A stretch of DNA of 64,000 nt from Enterococcus_D sp050529585 (GCF_050529585.1 NZ_CP172882.1:3038001-3102000), one strand, 5' to 3'. Counted from the first letter of the stretch, positions 55,587-64,000 are shown. Notes: generated from the letters alone by a model not told the origin. Made by a program: numbers and translations.

Positions 55587-56141
55587 CTATTCTCCCCCAT
55601 AAACATTTGTAGCAAATATCTGGATCAGCAATGAAGCTACTGCATCTGGTGCCATTTCAGGAAAATCTTTTAACCATCGTTCGATCAATCCAATCGAACC
55701 GCAGACAAAATAGCTTAAACACAATTCCAATTCTGCTGTTGTCGCTTCTTTAAAATATAGCGCAAAGCGTTTGAAGGTTTCCGGTTTGATTTCAGTTAAC
55801 AATAAATTCAATAAATGGCTATTGTTCAACAAAATCAAATGCGTGGTACTTGGATTGTCGTATAAAATAGTCAGTAGTTTGGCGAGCCATAAATCAAGAG
55901 AAAGACTTTCTTTCTGTAAGTTATCTGCAATTTCATGTACCAATTCCGCTTCGATCTCTTCAAGTAATGCAGCTGTGTCCTTATAATATTTATAAAAAGT
56001 TCCCCGGTTGATATCTGCTCGCTCAGCAATTTCTTTGATTGTGATCTTAGCATAGTCTTTTTCTAACAATAAGTCTTGAAACGCTTGTCTAATCACTTTC
56101 TTCGAGTATAGTGTCCGACGATTCCCCGCTATTCCTGCCAT
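55587..56141 (-). CDS. TetR/AcrR-family regulator
   Basis: 184 residues from ATG 56141 (MAGIAGNRRTLYSKK), preceded by AAAGGAG. The helix-turn-helix is at about 27-50 (ITIKEIAERADINRGTFYKYYKD). The C-terminal ligand domain is not assignable by eye. It is divergent from the ABC ATPase-permease pair, with palindromic sites in the shared promoter, so it most likely represses that pair. Inducer unknown. Confidence 0.88.
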   Translation of the reverse strand: MAGIAGNRRTLYSKKVIRQAFQDLLLEKDYAKITIKEIAERADINRGTFYKYYKDTAALLEEIEAELVHEIADNLQKESLSLDLWLAKLLTILYDNPSTTHLILLNNSHLLNLLLTEIKPETFKRFALYFKEATTAELELCLSYFVCGSIGLIERWLKDFPEMAPDAVASLLIQIFATNVYGGE

Positions 56142-56212
56142 CAGATACTCCTTTCTTTTCAACACTTTCTTTTTATTTGTTTATTTTATGACATTTCAAT
56201 AAGTATTGAGGA

Positions 56213-56270
56213 TTGCCCTCGCTTTTCTTTCTTAGTATACTAACACCATGTGATTAAATCAACACGTGTT
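56213..56270 (+). promoter_or_regulatory. Promoter and candidate TetR operator of the ABC pair
   Basis: TTGCCC (56213-56218) and TATACT (56236-56241), 17-base spacer. Over and after the start point lie AACACCATGTG (56243-56253) and the perfect palindrome AACACGTGTT (56261-56270), which look like two related operator halves. Confidence 0.55.
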
Positions 56271-56290
56271 TATTAAATGGAGGCCTTTGA

Positions 56291-56992
56291 ATGAGTTATG
56301 TTGAAGTAAAAAATGAATGTAAAAGATATCAAATGGGTGAAACCACGATTACTGCCAATGATCACCTTTCTTTTTCGATTGAAGAAGGTGAATTGGTGGT
56401 TATCTTAGGTCCTAGTGGTGCTGGAAAATCAACAGTCTTAAATATTTTAGGTGGCATGGATTCTCCCGATGAAGGACAAATCATTATCGATCAAGTAGAC
56501 ATCGCCCAGTTCTCTGACAAGCAATTGACGGAGTATCGCCGCAAAGACGTCGGTTTCGTCTTTCAATTCTACAATTTAGTGCCTAATTTGACCGCCAAAG
56601 AGAATATCGAATTGGCGACCGAGGTGTCTCCAAATGCATTAGATCCTGATGTGGTATTGGCACAAGTCGGTTTAGAGAATCGAAAAAACAATTTTCCAGC
56701 TCAGCTTTCCGGCGGTGAGCAGCAGCGCGTCTCTATTGCCCGAGCACTGGCGAAGAACCCTAAATTGCTGCTATGTGATGAACCAACAGGTGCCCTAGAT
56801 TTTGAAACCGGCAAGCAAGTACTGAAGCTCTTGCAAAATGCCAGTCGTGAAAATGGCAATACCGTACTGATCATCACCCACAACAGTGCCATCGCACCCA
56901 TCGCTGATCGGGTGATCCATATCAATGATGCTACGGTACGTTCGATTGAAGAAAATAAACAGCCGATCTCTATCGATGATATCGTTTGGTAG
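56291..56992 (+). CDS. ABC transporter ATPase, MacB/LolD type
   Basis: 233 residues. Walker A GPSGAGKST (about 38-46), Q-loop in FVFQFYNLVPNLTAKEN, signature LSGGEQQRVSIARAL, Walker B LLLCDEPTGALD and H-loop LIITHN. This sequence pattern belongs to ATPases that work with FtsX-type permeases by mechanotransmission, not import. It is 9 bases before its permease gene. Confidence 0.93.
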   Translation: MSYVEVKNECKRYQMGETTITANDHLSFSIEEGELVVILGPSGAGKSTVLNILGGMDSPDEGQIIIDQVDIAQFSDKQLTEYRRKDVGFVFQFYNLVPNLTAKENIELATEVSPNALDPDVVLAQVGLENRKNNFPAQLSGGEQQRVSIARALAKNPKLLLCDEPTGALDFETGKQVLKLLQNASRENGNTVLIITHNSAIAPIADRVIHINDATVRSIEENKQPISIDDIVW

Positions 56993-57001
56993 GAGGCTCT
57001 G

Positions 57002-59710
57002 ATGAAAAATAAAACCTATTTAAAAGCCAGTTTCCGTGAGATCGGTCAATCCAAAGGCCGTTTCATTGCCATTACCCTGATTATTTTCCTCGGTACTTTT
57101 CTATTTGTCGGCGTCAAAGCTACCGGCCCGATTTTGAACCACTCAGCCAGTGCTTATGTGGATAGCCAGCAGTTGGCTGACCTGCAAGTCACATCCACTT
57201 TAGGCCTTACAGATGAAGACCTGGATGTTGCAGCGAAAGCCGACGCCCATGTAGAATCTGCTTACCAGTTTTATGCCACAGTAAATAGCGATGAAGTCGT
57301 TCAAGTCAACTCTTTTAATAAAGAGCAAACGCTGAATCAGCTTTTGGTCAAAGAAGGACGTTTGCCCGAAGAAAAAGATGAAATCATTTTAGATGCCGAA
57401 GCCAAAAACTATGGCTACCGTTTAGGTGATGCTTACACCTTTGATGATACGGATAATTTATCTGAGGAAAGCTACACGATCGTTGGTTTTGCTGACTCAC
57501 CGATCTATATCAGTGTTGCAGAACGCGGCTATGCAAACGTCGGTAGTGGTGTCGTTTCCTACTTCGCTTATGTGCCTGAATCAGCATTCACGATGGAGGT
57601 CAAATCGATTCTCTACTTCTCCTTTGACGATGTTCAATCTTTAGAGACTTATTCTGATGCGTATGAAGAGAAGATGGACAGTCATCAAGAATCGATCGAA
57701 GCACTCTTTGCCGATCGACCGCAAGAACGCTTGGCTGAAATCAAAGCAGATGCCATGGAAGATATCACACCCGCACAAGATGAGTTAGCGGACAATCAGG
57801 CCAAACTTGATGACGGACAAGCACAACTCGATGCTGCCAAAGAACAACTGAATGAACAAAAAGCCGCTTTAAGTCAATTGCCGCAAACACAACAAGCAGC
57901 CCTTAGCGCCCAAATCGCTGCTGGCGAAGCTGAGTTGACCCAACAGCAAGAAACCCTTGATGCCCAACAAGCGCAATTAGATGAAGCGCAACAAACCATT
58001 CAGGATAATTTGGCTGACTTAGATGCTTTAGAAGAACCCACATATCTCTATAACCAGCGCAAAGACAATCCTGGTTTTCAAGAATATGGCGGATTATCAG
58101 ATCGGATAGCAGCTATTGCCAATGTCTTCCCAGTATTCTTCTTTTTTATTGCCGCCTTGATTACCTTTACAACGTTATCGCGAATGGTAGAAGAAAATCG
58201 TAAAGAAATTGGTACCTTGAAAGCATTAGGTTATGGAAAAGCAGAAATATCGATCAAATATTTGATTTATGCCATGCTTTCTTCCGTGATCGGCATCACC
58301 AGCGGTGCCATTTTAGGAACCGAGCTGTTGCCTCGCTTGATTTATTTTCTATCAAGTGATCGCTATCTTTTGGATGGTATCCGTGTCTATTATGTTTGGT
58401 CGCCAATCATTTTAGCTGCCATTGCCTTTTTGATTGCTGCACTCGGTGCCTGTCTTTTTGTTTTGATCAAGGAATTGCGGGAAAAACCAGCACAATTATT
58501 ACAAGTACGCGCACCAAAACCAGGGAAACGGATTTTCTTGGAAAGAATTACGCCATTATGGTCTCGATTAAGTTTTAATCAAAAAGTAAGTTTCCGAAAT
58601 ATATTCCGCTATAAATCACGCATGGTCATGGCAGTCATAGGAATTGCAGGCTGTACGGGATTGATGGTCGCTGGTGTAGGCTTGAAAGATTCCCTTGGTG
58701 CTGTCACCAGCAAACAATTTGGACCGATTACCGATTATCAGGCGGTCGTTACCCTGTCTGATAACAAAGAAGCTACATTAGACAAAGCCGAAAAGGCGAT
58801 TGCTGACGATACAAAAGTGACCCACACATTAGCAGTCAATAGTGAAACCATCGAGATTCGTCCTGAAAATCAAGGAAAACAGAGTCTGACTTTGATGGTC
58901 CCTGCAGATAGCGAAGATTTTGCAGATTATGTACATTTGACCTCATTAGATGGCAATCCATTGCCTTTGACCGATAATGGTGCAGTCTTAACCATGAAAT
59001 ATGCCGAACTTTATGATATCAACGTAGGAGATACTTTGACTTTCTATAATAGTGATCAAGAATCTTTTGATGTAAAAATCAGTGGGATTGCTGAGAACTA
59101 CTTAGGAAATTCTTTGTACCTTTCGCAAGAAACGTATGAAGCAATGACCAATACCGCCTTTGCACCTAATACTTTATTACTTAAGAGCGATACAATGAGT
59201 CAAAAGCAAGAACAAAACCTTTCAACTGCTTTGTTGGAAACAGATAGTGTCAAGAATACCACTTTTCTATCCGCGCAAATCAATACCCAAAATGAATCGA
59301 TGGGCAATCTAGACTCCATTGTCTTGATACTCGTTGTACTATCTGGCGCATTGGCTTTTGTCGTTTTATATAACTTAACAAATATCAATGTATCAGAACG
59401 AATTCGTGAACTATCTACGATCAAAGTGTTAGGTTTTTACAATAAGGAAGTCACGATGTATATTGTTCGTGAAAATATTGTCTTTACACTATTCGGGATT
59501 TTGGCCGGTTATGGGGTTGGTTACTTCTTGACGGACTTTATTCTCGCGCAAGCGTCCATGGAAAATATGGTCTTTCCTCTCGTAATCAATTGGCCGGCAT
59601 ATGCTTTAGCAGGCGGAATGACCATTCTCTTTACTGTTATCGTTATGTTTGTCACTCATATAAAATTGACCCACATCAATATGATCGATGCATTGAAATC
59701 GAACGAATAA
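57002..59710 (+). CDS. FtsX-family ABC permease with large coiled-coil domain
   Basis: 902 residues. One membrane helix near 20-40, a large extracellular part, then two FtsX-type membrane blocks (about 370-490 and 780-895), each with three or four helices. A Gln/Ala/Asp/Leu-rich coiled coil occupies about 255-345 within the first external domain. The fold resembles permeases that export peptides or lipids, or that transmit force to wall hydrolases. A coiled coil of this type could reach into the wall. Substrate unknown. Control by the divergent TetR is likely. Confidence 0.88.
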   Translation: MKNKTYLKASFREIGQSKGRFIAITLIIFLGTFLFVGVKATGPILNHSASAYVDSQQLADLQVTSTLGLTDEDLDVAAKADAHVESAYQFYATVNSDEVVQVNSFNKEQTLNQLLVKEGRLPEEKDEIILDAEAKNYGYRLGDAYTFDDTDNLSEESYTIVGFADSPIYISVAERGYANVGSGVVSYFAYVPESAFTMEVKSILYFSFDDVQSLETYSDAYEEKMDSHQESIEALFADRPQERLAEIKADAMEDITPAQDELADNQAKLDDGQAQLDAAKEQLNEQKAALSQLPQTQQAALSAQIAAGEAELTQQQETLDAQQAQLDEAQQTIQDNLADLDALEEPTYLYNQRKDNPGFQEYGGLSDRIAAIANVFPVFFFFIAALITFTTLSRMVEENRKEIGTLKALGYGKAEISIKYLIYAMLSSVIGITSGAILGTELLPRLIYFLSSDRYLLDGIRVYYVWSPIILAAIAFLIAALGACLFVLIKELREKPAQLLQVRAPKPGKRIFLERITPLWSRLSFNQKVSFRNIFRYKSRMVMAVIGIAGCTGLMVAGVGLKDSLGAVTSKQFGPITDYQAVVTLSDNKEATLDKAEKAIADDTKVTHTLAVNSETIEIRPENQGKQSLTLMVPADSEDFADYVHLTSLDGNPLPLTDNGAVLTMKYAELYDINVGDTLTFYNSDQESFDVKISGIAENYLGNSLYLSQETYEAMTNTAFAPNTLLLKSDTMSQKQEQNLSTALLETDSVKNTTFLSAQINTQNESMGNLDSIVLILVVLSGALAFVVLYNLTNINVSERIRELSTIKVLGFYNKEVTMYIVRENIVFTLFGILAGYGVGYFLTDFILAQASMENMVFPLVINWPAYALAGGMTILFTVIVMFVTHIKLTHINMIDALKSNE

Positions 59711-59755
59711 AAAAAAGACATCTGCGGCCTCAAATTGAGGTACAGATGTCTTTTT
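59710..59755. terminator. Bidirectional terminator between the permease gene and guaB
   Basis: AAAAAGACATCTG and CAGATGTCTTTTT arms with an inner CCTCAA/TTGAGG stem. Confidence 0.93.
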
Positions 59756-59758
59756 GAA

Positions 59759-59774
59759 TGTTTCACGTGAAAAC
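59759..59774. other. parS-like centromere site
   Basis: TGTTTCACGTGAAAAC matches the bacterial parS consensus TGTTNCACGTGAAACA at 14 of 16 positions and keeps the perfect TTTCACGTGAAA core. It lies in the short gap after guaB. guaB and serS are close to the origin in enterococci, which fits a ParB loading site. Confidence 0.75.
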
Positions 59775-59776
59775 TA

Positions 59777-61261
59777 TTAAGATTTCACTGAATAGTTTGG
59801 TGCTTCTTTTGTGATTTGAACATCGTGAGGATGTGATTCTTTTAGTCCATTGCCACTCATTTGAATAAATTGGGCTTCGTCGCGTAATTGTTGTAAATTA
59901 GCTGCACCGACATAACCCATACCTGATTTCAATCCACCAATCATTTGGAAAATGATATCAGAAACACTCCCTTTGTATGCCACGCGTCCTTCAATACCTT
60001 CTGGAACCAATTTATTGGCTTCGTTGACGCCGCCTTGGAAATAACGATCACTGGAACCTTTTTCCATTGCACCTAGTGAACCCATACCACGATAAGTCTT
60101 GAAGCGGCGGCCTTGATAAATTTCAAATTCACCTGGTGATTCATCGGTACCGGCTAACATACTGCCTAACATGACTGCATGACCGCCAGCTGCTAATGCT
60201 TTCACAATATCGCCAGAATATTTGATTCCGCCATCTGCAATAATCGCTTTGCCATATTGACGGGCAACAGAAGCTGCATCGTAGATAGCCGTCAACTGAG
60301 GAACACCTACACCAGCAACGACCCGGGTCGTACAAATCGAACCTGGACCAATTCCGACCTTCACGACATCGACACCTGCATCATACAGTGCTTTCGTGCC
60401 TTCTGCTGTTGCGACATTTCCAGCAATCAATGTTGCTTCAGGGAATTGACCACGGATTTCAGAAATTTTACGCAGCACGCCTGCACTATGGCCATGGGCA
60501 GTATCGATCACAATAGCGTCAGCACCTGCATCTAATAATGCTTGTGCCCGTTCAAACGTATCACTCGTGACACCCACTGCTGCGGCCACTAAAAGACGGC
60601 CATGTGTATCTTTGGCAGCGTTCGGGAATTCAATGACTTTTTCGATATCTTTGATTGTGATCAAGCCGCTTAAGCGTCCTTCTTCATCAACAATCGGCAA
60701 TTTTTCAATTTTATGTTGTTGCAAGATTTTTTCGGCATCTTTCAATGAAGTACCTACAGGAGCTGTGATCAATTGTTCTTTCGTCATGACATCATCAATA
60801 GACATCGTATAATCTGTGACAAAGCGCATATCACGGTTGGTGATAATGCCGACAAGGATACGATTTTCCATCGTTTCGACAATAGGTACACCACTGATAC
60901 GGTATTTGCTCATCAAATGTTCTGCATCAGCTACGAGGTGGCTTGGTGTTAAGAAAAATGGATCGATGATCACGCCACTTTCTGAGCGTTTGACTTTACG
61001 GACTTCATCAGCTTGCGCAGCAATACTCATGTTCTTATGGATCACGCCTAATCCACCTTGACGTGCCATTGAAATGGCCATTTTACTATCAGTTACTGTA
61101 TCCATACTGGCACTCATGATTGGTATATTCAACGTAATATTCGGGGCAAGTTGCACACGCATATCCACATCGTTTGGCAACACGTGACTTTCTGCAGGAA
61201 TCAATAAGACATCATCGAACGTTAACCCTTTTTTTACAAATTTGGTTTCCCAGTTGGACAT
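59777..61261 (-). CDS. guaB: Inosine-5'-monophosphate dehydrogenase
   Basis: 494 residues from ATG 61261 (MSNWETKFVKKGLTFDDVLL). It oxidises IMP to XMP, the committed step to GTP. A TIM barrel is interrupted by two CBS domains (about 95-210) that bind nucleotides. The catalytic cysteine is in GIGPGSICTTR, and the flap residues are in the YRGMGSLGAM region. It is monocistronic with its own promoter and shares a terminator with the convergent ABC permease gene. Confidence 0.97.
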   Translation of the reverse strand: MSNWETKFVKKGLTFDDVLLIPAESHVLPNDVDMRVQLAPNITLNIPIMSASMDTVTDSKMAISMARQGGLGVIHKNMSIAAQADEVRKVKRSESGVIIDPFFLTPSHLVADAEHLMSKYRISGVPIVETMENRILVGIITNRDMRFVTDYTMSIDDVMTKEQLITAPVGTSLKDAEKILQQHKIEKLPIVDEEGRLSGLITIKDIEKVIEFPNAAKDTHGRLLVAAAVGVTSDTFERAQALLDAGADAIVIDTAHGHSAGVLRKISEIRGQFPEATLIAGNVATAEGTKALYDAGVDVVKVGIGPGSICTTRVVAGVGVPQLTAIYDAASVARQYGKAIIADGGIKYSGDIVKALAAGGHAVMLGSMLAGTDESPGEFEIYQGRRFKTYRGMGSLGAMEKGSSDRYFQGGVNEANKLVPEGIEGRVAYKGSVSDIIFQMIGGLKSGMGYVGAANLQQLRDEAQFIQMSGNGLKESHPHDVQITKEAPNYSVKS

Positions 61262-61300
61262 TTTTGTAACCACTCCTTAAAGTTTTTAGGTATTTTAAAA

Positions 61301-61329
61301 AAAATATCAAAATTCTTTTCATAAGTCAA
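61301..61329 (-). promoter_or_regulatory. Promoter of guaB
   Basis: TTGACT (61324-61329) and TATTTT (61301-61306), 17-base spacer, minus strand. The rest of the gap up to 61476 shows no gene. It has a near-palindrome AGAATCGCAATTCT near 61367 and no recognisable purine riboswitch. Confidence 0.65.
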
Positions 61330-61476
61330 CCTTTCGGAAAGCTTTCTTATTTATCATACGTAATCAGAATCGCAATTCTCATAATCGACTTTTATTTTCT
61401 CAAAATACGCTGCTTTTGAAGAAACTAATCTGCCACGTCCACTTTTCGTACAGACCAGCAATCAGACCTAGTGGAC

Positions 61477-61520
61477 CAAAAAAAAGCAGCCAGATCCTTC
61501 TAATAAGAAGCACCTAGCTG
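61477..61520 (-). terminator. Terminator of the padR-MFS operon
   Basis: Minus-strand stem GCAGCTAGGTGCTTCT / AGAAGGATCTGGCTGC followed by T8, after the MFS stop codon. Confidence 0.88.
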
Positions 61521-61558
61521 CAAAAGTGAGGGCTGATATCTCATCGAATCATTCTCGA

Positions 61559-63091
61559 TTATACAGCAGATTTATTTTCTCTCATAAAAATAGCTGCACC
61601 GATTGCACCGATCACAACCACGATACCTGCGACATAACAAATATGTGTCAACCCGCTATCGAAAGCCTGAACAACAGTTTTTTGCAATTCAGCTGCAAAA
61701 GGCGCTTGGTTGACTGCATCCGAAAAAGCAATCTCATGACCAGAAAAAGGACCGGCACTGATCAAGCTATCTGTCAATTTGATAGGTATATTCATCTTAT
61801 CCGCATGGACATTGACAACTTCTGCATAGCGGTTGGCTTCAACCAGACCTAAAATCACCACACCGAAACTCGTACCAAACTGGCGGAACACATTCAACAG
61901 ACCTGAGGCCATCCCCACTTCTTGAGGCGCGACGCCTTCTAATCCAGCAGAGTTCAGCAGCGGATTGACGATACCATTGGCAATACCGATCATCACCAAT
62001 GTCGGCCATAATTGTCCATATCCCATCGTTGGCGATAGTTGGCCAATCAAGAACAAGAAGCCTCCGCCACTGATCAATAATCCAGCAGCAATCATCCATT
62101 TCTTGGCAAACTTGTTGCCTAAGATACCAACAACCGGGCCTAAGATCAATGACCAAACGGAAAGTGCCAATTGGCGCACACCTGTATCAAAGGCCGACCA
62201 GCCGATATAATTTTGCATCAAAACAGTCAGATACGTATTAAACGCATAAATACCAGATCCTAATGCAAAGGCCACAATCACGGAGCCCACAAAATTGATA
62301 TTTTTAAACATCTTTAAATTCATCATTGGTTCTTTGACTTTGGCTTCAGTGACAATGAATAAAGCCAAGAAAATAATCGCTAGCACCAACCAGCCGCCAA
62401 CGCTAAAATCTGTCCAAGCCCAATCCAAGTGGGTCTCTTTTTGGATCAATCCATAAATGGCACTGAATAAAGCAGCAGTTGAAAGGACCATTCCCAGCAC
62501 ATCGATTTTTTGATTTCGTCCATAACTGGGTGTTTCATCAACAAAATAAATCGTCATCAGTACCGCGATGATTCCCACAGGCAAGTTGATAAAGAAAATT
62601 GATTCCCACCCAAAGGCATCCACCAATAATCCACCAACTAGCGGACCAGAAGCCGAAGATAACCCGATGACTGACCCTAAGATCCCTAATGCCAAACCAC
62701 GCTGCTTGCCTTCGAAGTTGGATGCAACCAATGCCATCGACAAAGACATCATCCCTGCACCACCGACGGCCTGAATCCCCCGACCAATATCCAAAATCAG
62801 CAACGAGGGTGCAAAACCATTCAAGACAGAAGCGGCAATAAAGATCACCAAACTGCCTAAGAAAATCTTTTTGCGCCCATACATATCACCTAATTTAGAA
62901 ACAACCAGTAATGTGACCGCGAAAACAAGTGTATAGGCATTTAATACCCATTGTAATTGAGTAAAGGGTGCATCAAAGGCTTTTTGCATCGTGGGCAACG
63001 CTACATTGACCACTGTTACATCCAAAAGACCCATAAATACCCCTAACGACATGGCAATCAATGAAAGCCATTTTTTTGACGCTTTTTCCAT
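61559..63091 (-). CDS. MFS multidrug exporter, DHA2 (14-TM, EmrB/QacA) family
   Basis: 510 residues with about 14 hydrophobic helices. The DHA2 signatures are visible: LDVTVVNVALPTMQKAF in helix 1, GDMYGRKKIF in loop 2-3 and the motif C-like LGSVIGLSSASGPLVGGLL in helix 5. It probably exports cationic or lipophilic compounds by proton antiport. It follows the PadR gene by 39 bases and would be co-regulated with it. Substrate unknown. Confidence 0.93.
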   Translation of the reverse strand: MEKASKKWLSLIAMSLGVFMGLLDVTVVNVALPTMQKAFDAPFTQLQWVLNAYTLVFAVTLLVVSKLGDMYGRKKIFLGSLVIFIAASVLNGFAPSLLILDIGRGIQAVGGAGMMSLSMALVASNFEGKQRGLALGILGSVIGLSSASGPLVGGLLVDAFGWESIFFINLPVGIIAVLMTIYFVDETPSYGRNQKIDVLGMVLSTAALFSAIYGLIQKETHLDWAWTDFSVGGWLVLAIIFLALFIVTEAKVKEPMMNLKMFKNINFVGSVIVAFALGSGIYAFNTYLTVLMQNYIGWSAFDTGVRQLALSVWSLILGPVVGILGNKFAKKWMIAAGLLISGGGFLFLIGQLSPTMGYGQLWPTLVMIGIANGIVNPLLNSAGLEGVAPQEVGMASGLLNVFRQFGTSFGVVILGLVEANRYAEVVNVHADKMNIPIKLTDSLISAGPFSGHEIAFSDAVNQAPFAAELQKTVVQAFDSGLTHICYVAGIVVVIGAIGAAIFMRENKSAV

Positions 63092-63130
63092 AGCGATTCA
63101 ACACTCCTATATATAAATTCTGTTGCAGTT

Positions 63131-63673
63131 TTATCCCAATGTTTTCCGTTGCTCAATCTGCTGCTTGATCCACGAAAGTTTGGTTTGCGCCAATTGAATA
63201 TCAAGGTCATAAGCTGAAACGATGACATCAAATCGCGGCGCCTGATCTGGATATTCTTCCCGATGAACCAGCATATCACGTTGGGCTTGTTGATAAAACA
63301 AAAGATCACTTTCGATAAACAATTGAAATTCGGTCAAAATCTTTAATTGAACTGGCATCGACACACTGTTTAATGAACGTAATTTGAAATGGATCATATC
63401 ATTTCGTTTTGCATCCGATGGAATATCATTTTGCATGAGTTCAGCAAAGCGCGCTGTACCCGCAGCAGTAATATGCCATAATTTGGTCTTCCTCACATCC
63501 TGCTGCTCTGTTGAGGTAATCAATCCTTCTTTTTCTAACTTCTCTAAGGATGGATATAAGACACCACTTGACACTTTGCGCATGGGCTGTAACGCAGACC
63601 CAACGATTTTCTGCAGTTTATAGCCGGTCTTATCGCCGCCAACCAAGGAACCCAATAATAGTAGATCGTACAT
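63131..63673 (-). CDS. PadR-family transcriptional regulator
   Basis: 180 residues. The N-terminal winged helix (about 1-75) has the family pattern LLLLGSLVGGDKTGYKLQKIV ... VSSGVLYPSLEKLEKEGLI. The longer C-terminal helical domain (Vir/AphA type, about 95-178) mediates dimerisation. It starts with ATG behind AAAGGAGG. It lies upstream of the MFS exporter and carries tandem repeats in its promoter, so it is most likely an autorepressor that responds to an exported compound. Confidence 0.92.
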   Translation of the reverse strand: MYDLLLLGSLVGGDKTGYKLQKIVGSALQPMRKVSSGVLYPSLEKLEKEGLITSTEQQDVRKTKLWHITAAGTARFAELMQNDIPSDAKRNDMIHFKLRSLNSVSMPVQLKILTEFQLFIESDLLFYQQAQRDMLVHREEYPDQAPRFDVIVSAYDLDIQLAQTKLSWIKQQIEQRKTLG

Positions 63674-63699
63674 AAGTGCCTCCTTTACATTTTATATCA

Positions 63700-63714
63700 G
63701 TCTTTTAGATCTAT
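63700..63714 (-). repeat. Direct repeat 2 of padR operator
   Basis: Minus-strand ATAGATCTAAAAGAC, identical to the copy at 63732-63746. It lies at about +4 to +18 relative to the expected transcription start. Confidence 0.7.
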
Positions 63715-63724
63715 CGACTTGCTT

Positions 63725-63752
63725 ATTATAGGTCTTTTAGATCTATTGTCAA
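63725..63752 (-). promoter_or_regulatory. Consensus promoter of padR-MFS with operator in the spacer
   Basis: Perfect TTGACA (63747-63752) and TATAAT (63725-63730) on the minus strand with a 16-base spacer. The spacer contains ATAGATCTAAAAGAC (63732-63746), repeat 1 of the operator. Such a strong promoter with an operator inside is expected to be tightly repressed. Confidence 0.85.
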
Positions 63753-63754
63753 GC

Positions 63755-63803
63755 AAAAAAAATCCCAGTTGTTTTCTTTTTGCAAAAAAGAGAAACAACT
63801 GGG
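63755..63803 (-). terminator. Terminator of the gene at the right edge
   Basis: Minus-strand stem CCCAGTTGTTT...AAACAACTGGG-like with an inner A/T stem, followed by ATTTTTTTT. Confidence 0.88.
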
Positions 63804-63810
63804 CAGATAA

Positions 63811-63999
63811 TCAGCCTCTAGGGACTGATAGACTACTGATAATATTGTATTTGCGTTTCAAGTAATACTTAGCCGCCAATGCAACTGCACCGATCAAGGC
63901 TTCGATCACTGGATCGACTTGTGGGTTGTATGGTGCTGGAATCATAGCAGAAAGAGAAATCACAACGATCCATAATAAAAATGCGCCAACCAAAATCAA
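63811..63999 (-). CDS. Small membrane protein, probably partial at the window edge
   Basis: 62 visible residues (from a TTG at the edge; the real start may lie outside). Hydrophobic N-terminal helix (about 1-20), a Pro-rich turn (IPAPYNPQVDP), a second hydrophobic stretch (about 30-45) and a basic tail KYYLKRKYN. The two-helix plan with a basic C-terminus is holin-like, but that is only a resemblance. A good terminator follows, so it is expressed. Confidence 0.5.
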   Translation of the reverse strand: MILVGAFLLWIVVISLSAMIPAPYNPQVDPVIEALIGAVALAAKYYLKRKYNIISSLSVPRG

Positions 64000-64000
64000 A

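Noticed and set aside
61330..61476. Purine riboswitch upstream of guaB
   Set aside because: No aptamer core is recognisable; only a normal promoter and a weak near-palindrome are seen.

Overview
The window is chromosomal DNA of a low-GC Gram-positive coccus, almost certainly an Enterococcus. The evidence is the gene content and order (ctsR-clpC without mcsAB, mreC-mreD-sagA, the double mannitol PTS locus, a croRS-like pair beside serS and guaB) and a complete rRNA operon. From memory, the first variable region of the 16S gene (about 49430-49500, minus strand) looks like the E. gallinarum / E. casseliflavus group. A 16S alignment would settle the species. No insertion sequence, prophage, CRISPR array or integrase is visible, so this is core backbone.

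Layout. Most of 1-49.6 kb is read from the minus strand. 1-1.0 kb: trhP1/trhP2 tRNA-wobble hydroxylation genes. 1.8-4.8 kb: clpC and ctsR with a CtsR operator. 5.0-14.0 kb: a long housekeeping string (gmk, rpoZ, then priA, def, fmt, rsmB, stp, prkC) ending in the PASTA kinase and its phosphatase. 14.0-18.0 kb: yicC, small orphans, a PC4-like protein, a patatin-like lipase and a class A sortase. 19.0-19.7 kb: thiT under a TPP riboswitch. 19.9-27.1 kb: prs, glmU, purR, a Zur-controlled zinc ABC transporter and ispE. 27.2-30.7 kb: hsp20, a DJ-1/PfpI protein and several unassigned small genes. 30.8-38.5 kb: mannitol locus with two EII systems, one MtlR and mtlD. 38.6-43.8 kb: sagA, mreD, mreC, thiN, rpe, rsgA. 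43.9-49.6 kb: rRNA operon followed by eight tRNAs. 49.7-50.1 kb: at least four tandem rRNA promoters. 50.3-59.7 kb (plus strand): croR-croS, serS behind a T-box, a peptidoglycan/polysaccharide deacetylase, then a TetR regulator (minus strand) divergent from an ABC ATPase/permease pair. 59.8-64 kb (minus strand): guaB, a 14-TM MFS exporter with its PadR regulator, and the edge of a small membrane protein.

How the genes work together. The window brings together the cell-envelope stress machinery that gives enterococci intrinsic cephalosporin tolerance: the PASTA kinase/PP2C pair (IreK/IreP in E. faecalis) and the CroRS two-component system, with envelope effectors SagA, MreCD, GlmU, sortase and a deacetylase nearby. 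Nutrient control is unusually readable from the sequence: a TPP riboswitch with an explicit Shine-Dalgarno sequestering switch, a serine T-box, a Zur box, candidate PurBoxes, an MtlR box with an overlapping cre, a CtsR box and a tandem PadR-type operator. A near-perfect parS site next to guaB fits a location close to oriC.

No clearly new multi-gene system is evident. The best leads are the tandem active plus degenerate EIIB domains in both mannitol permeases, the thiT switch architecture, the PadR tandem operator, a possible GNAT-patatin fusion, and several conserved-looking orphan proteins.
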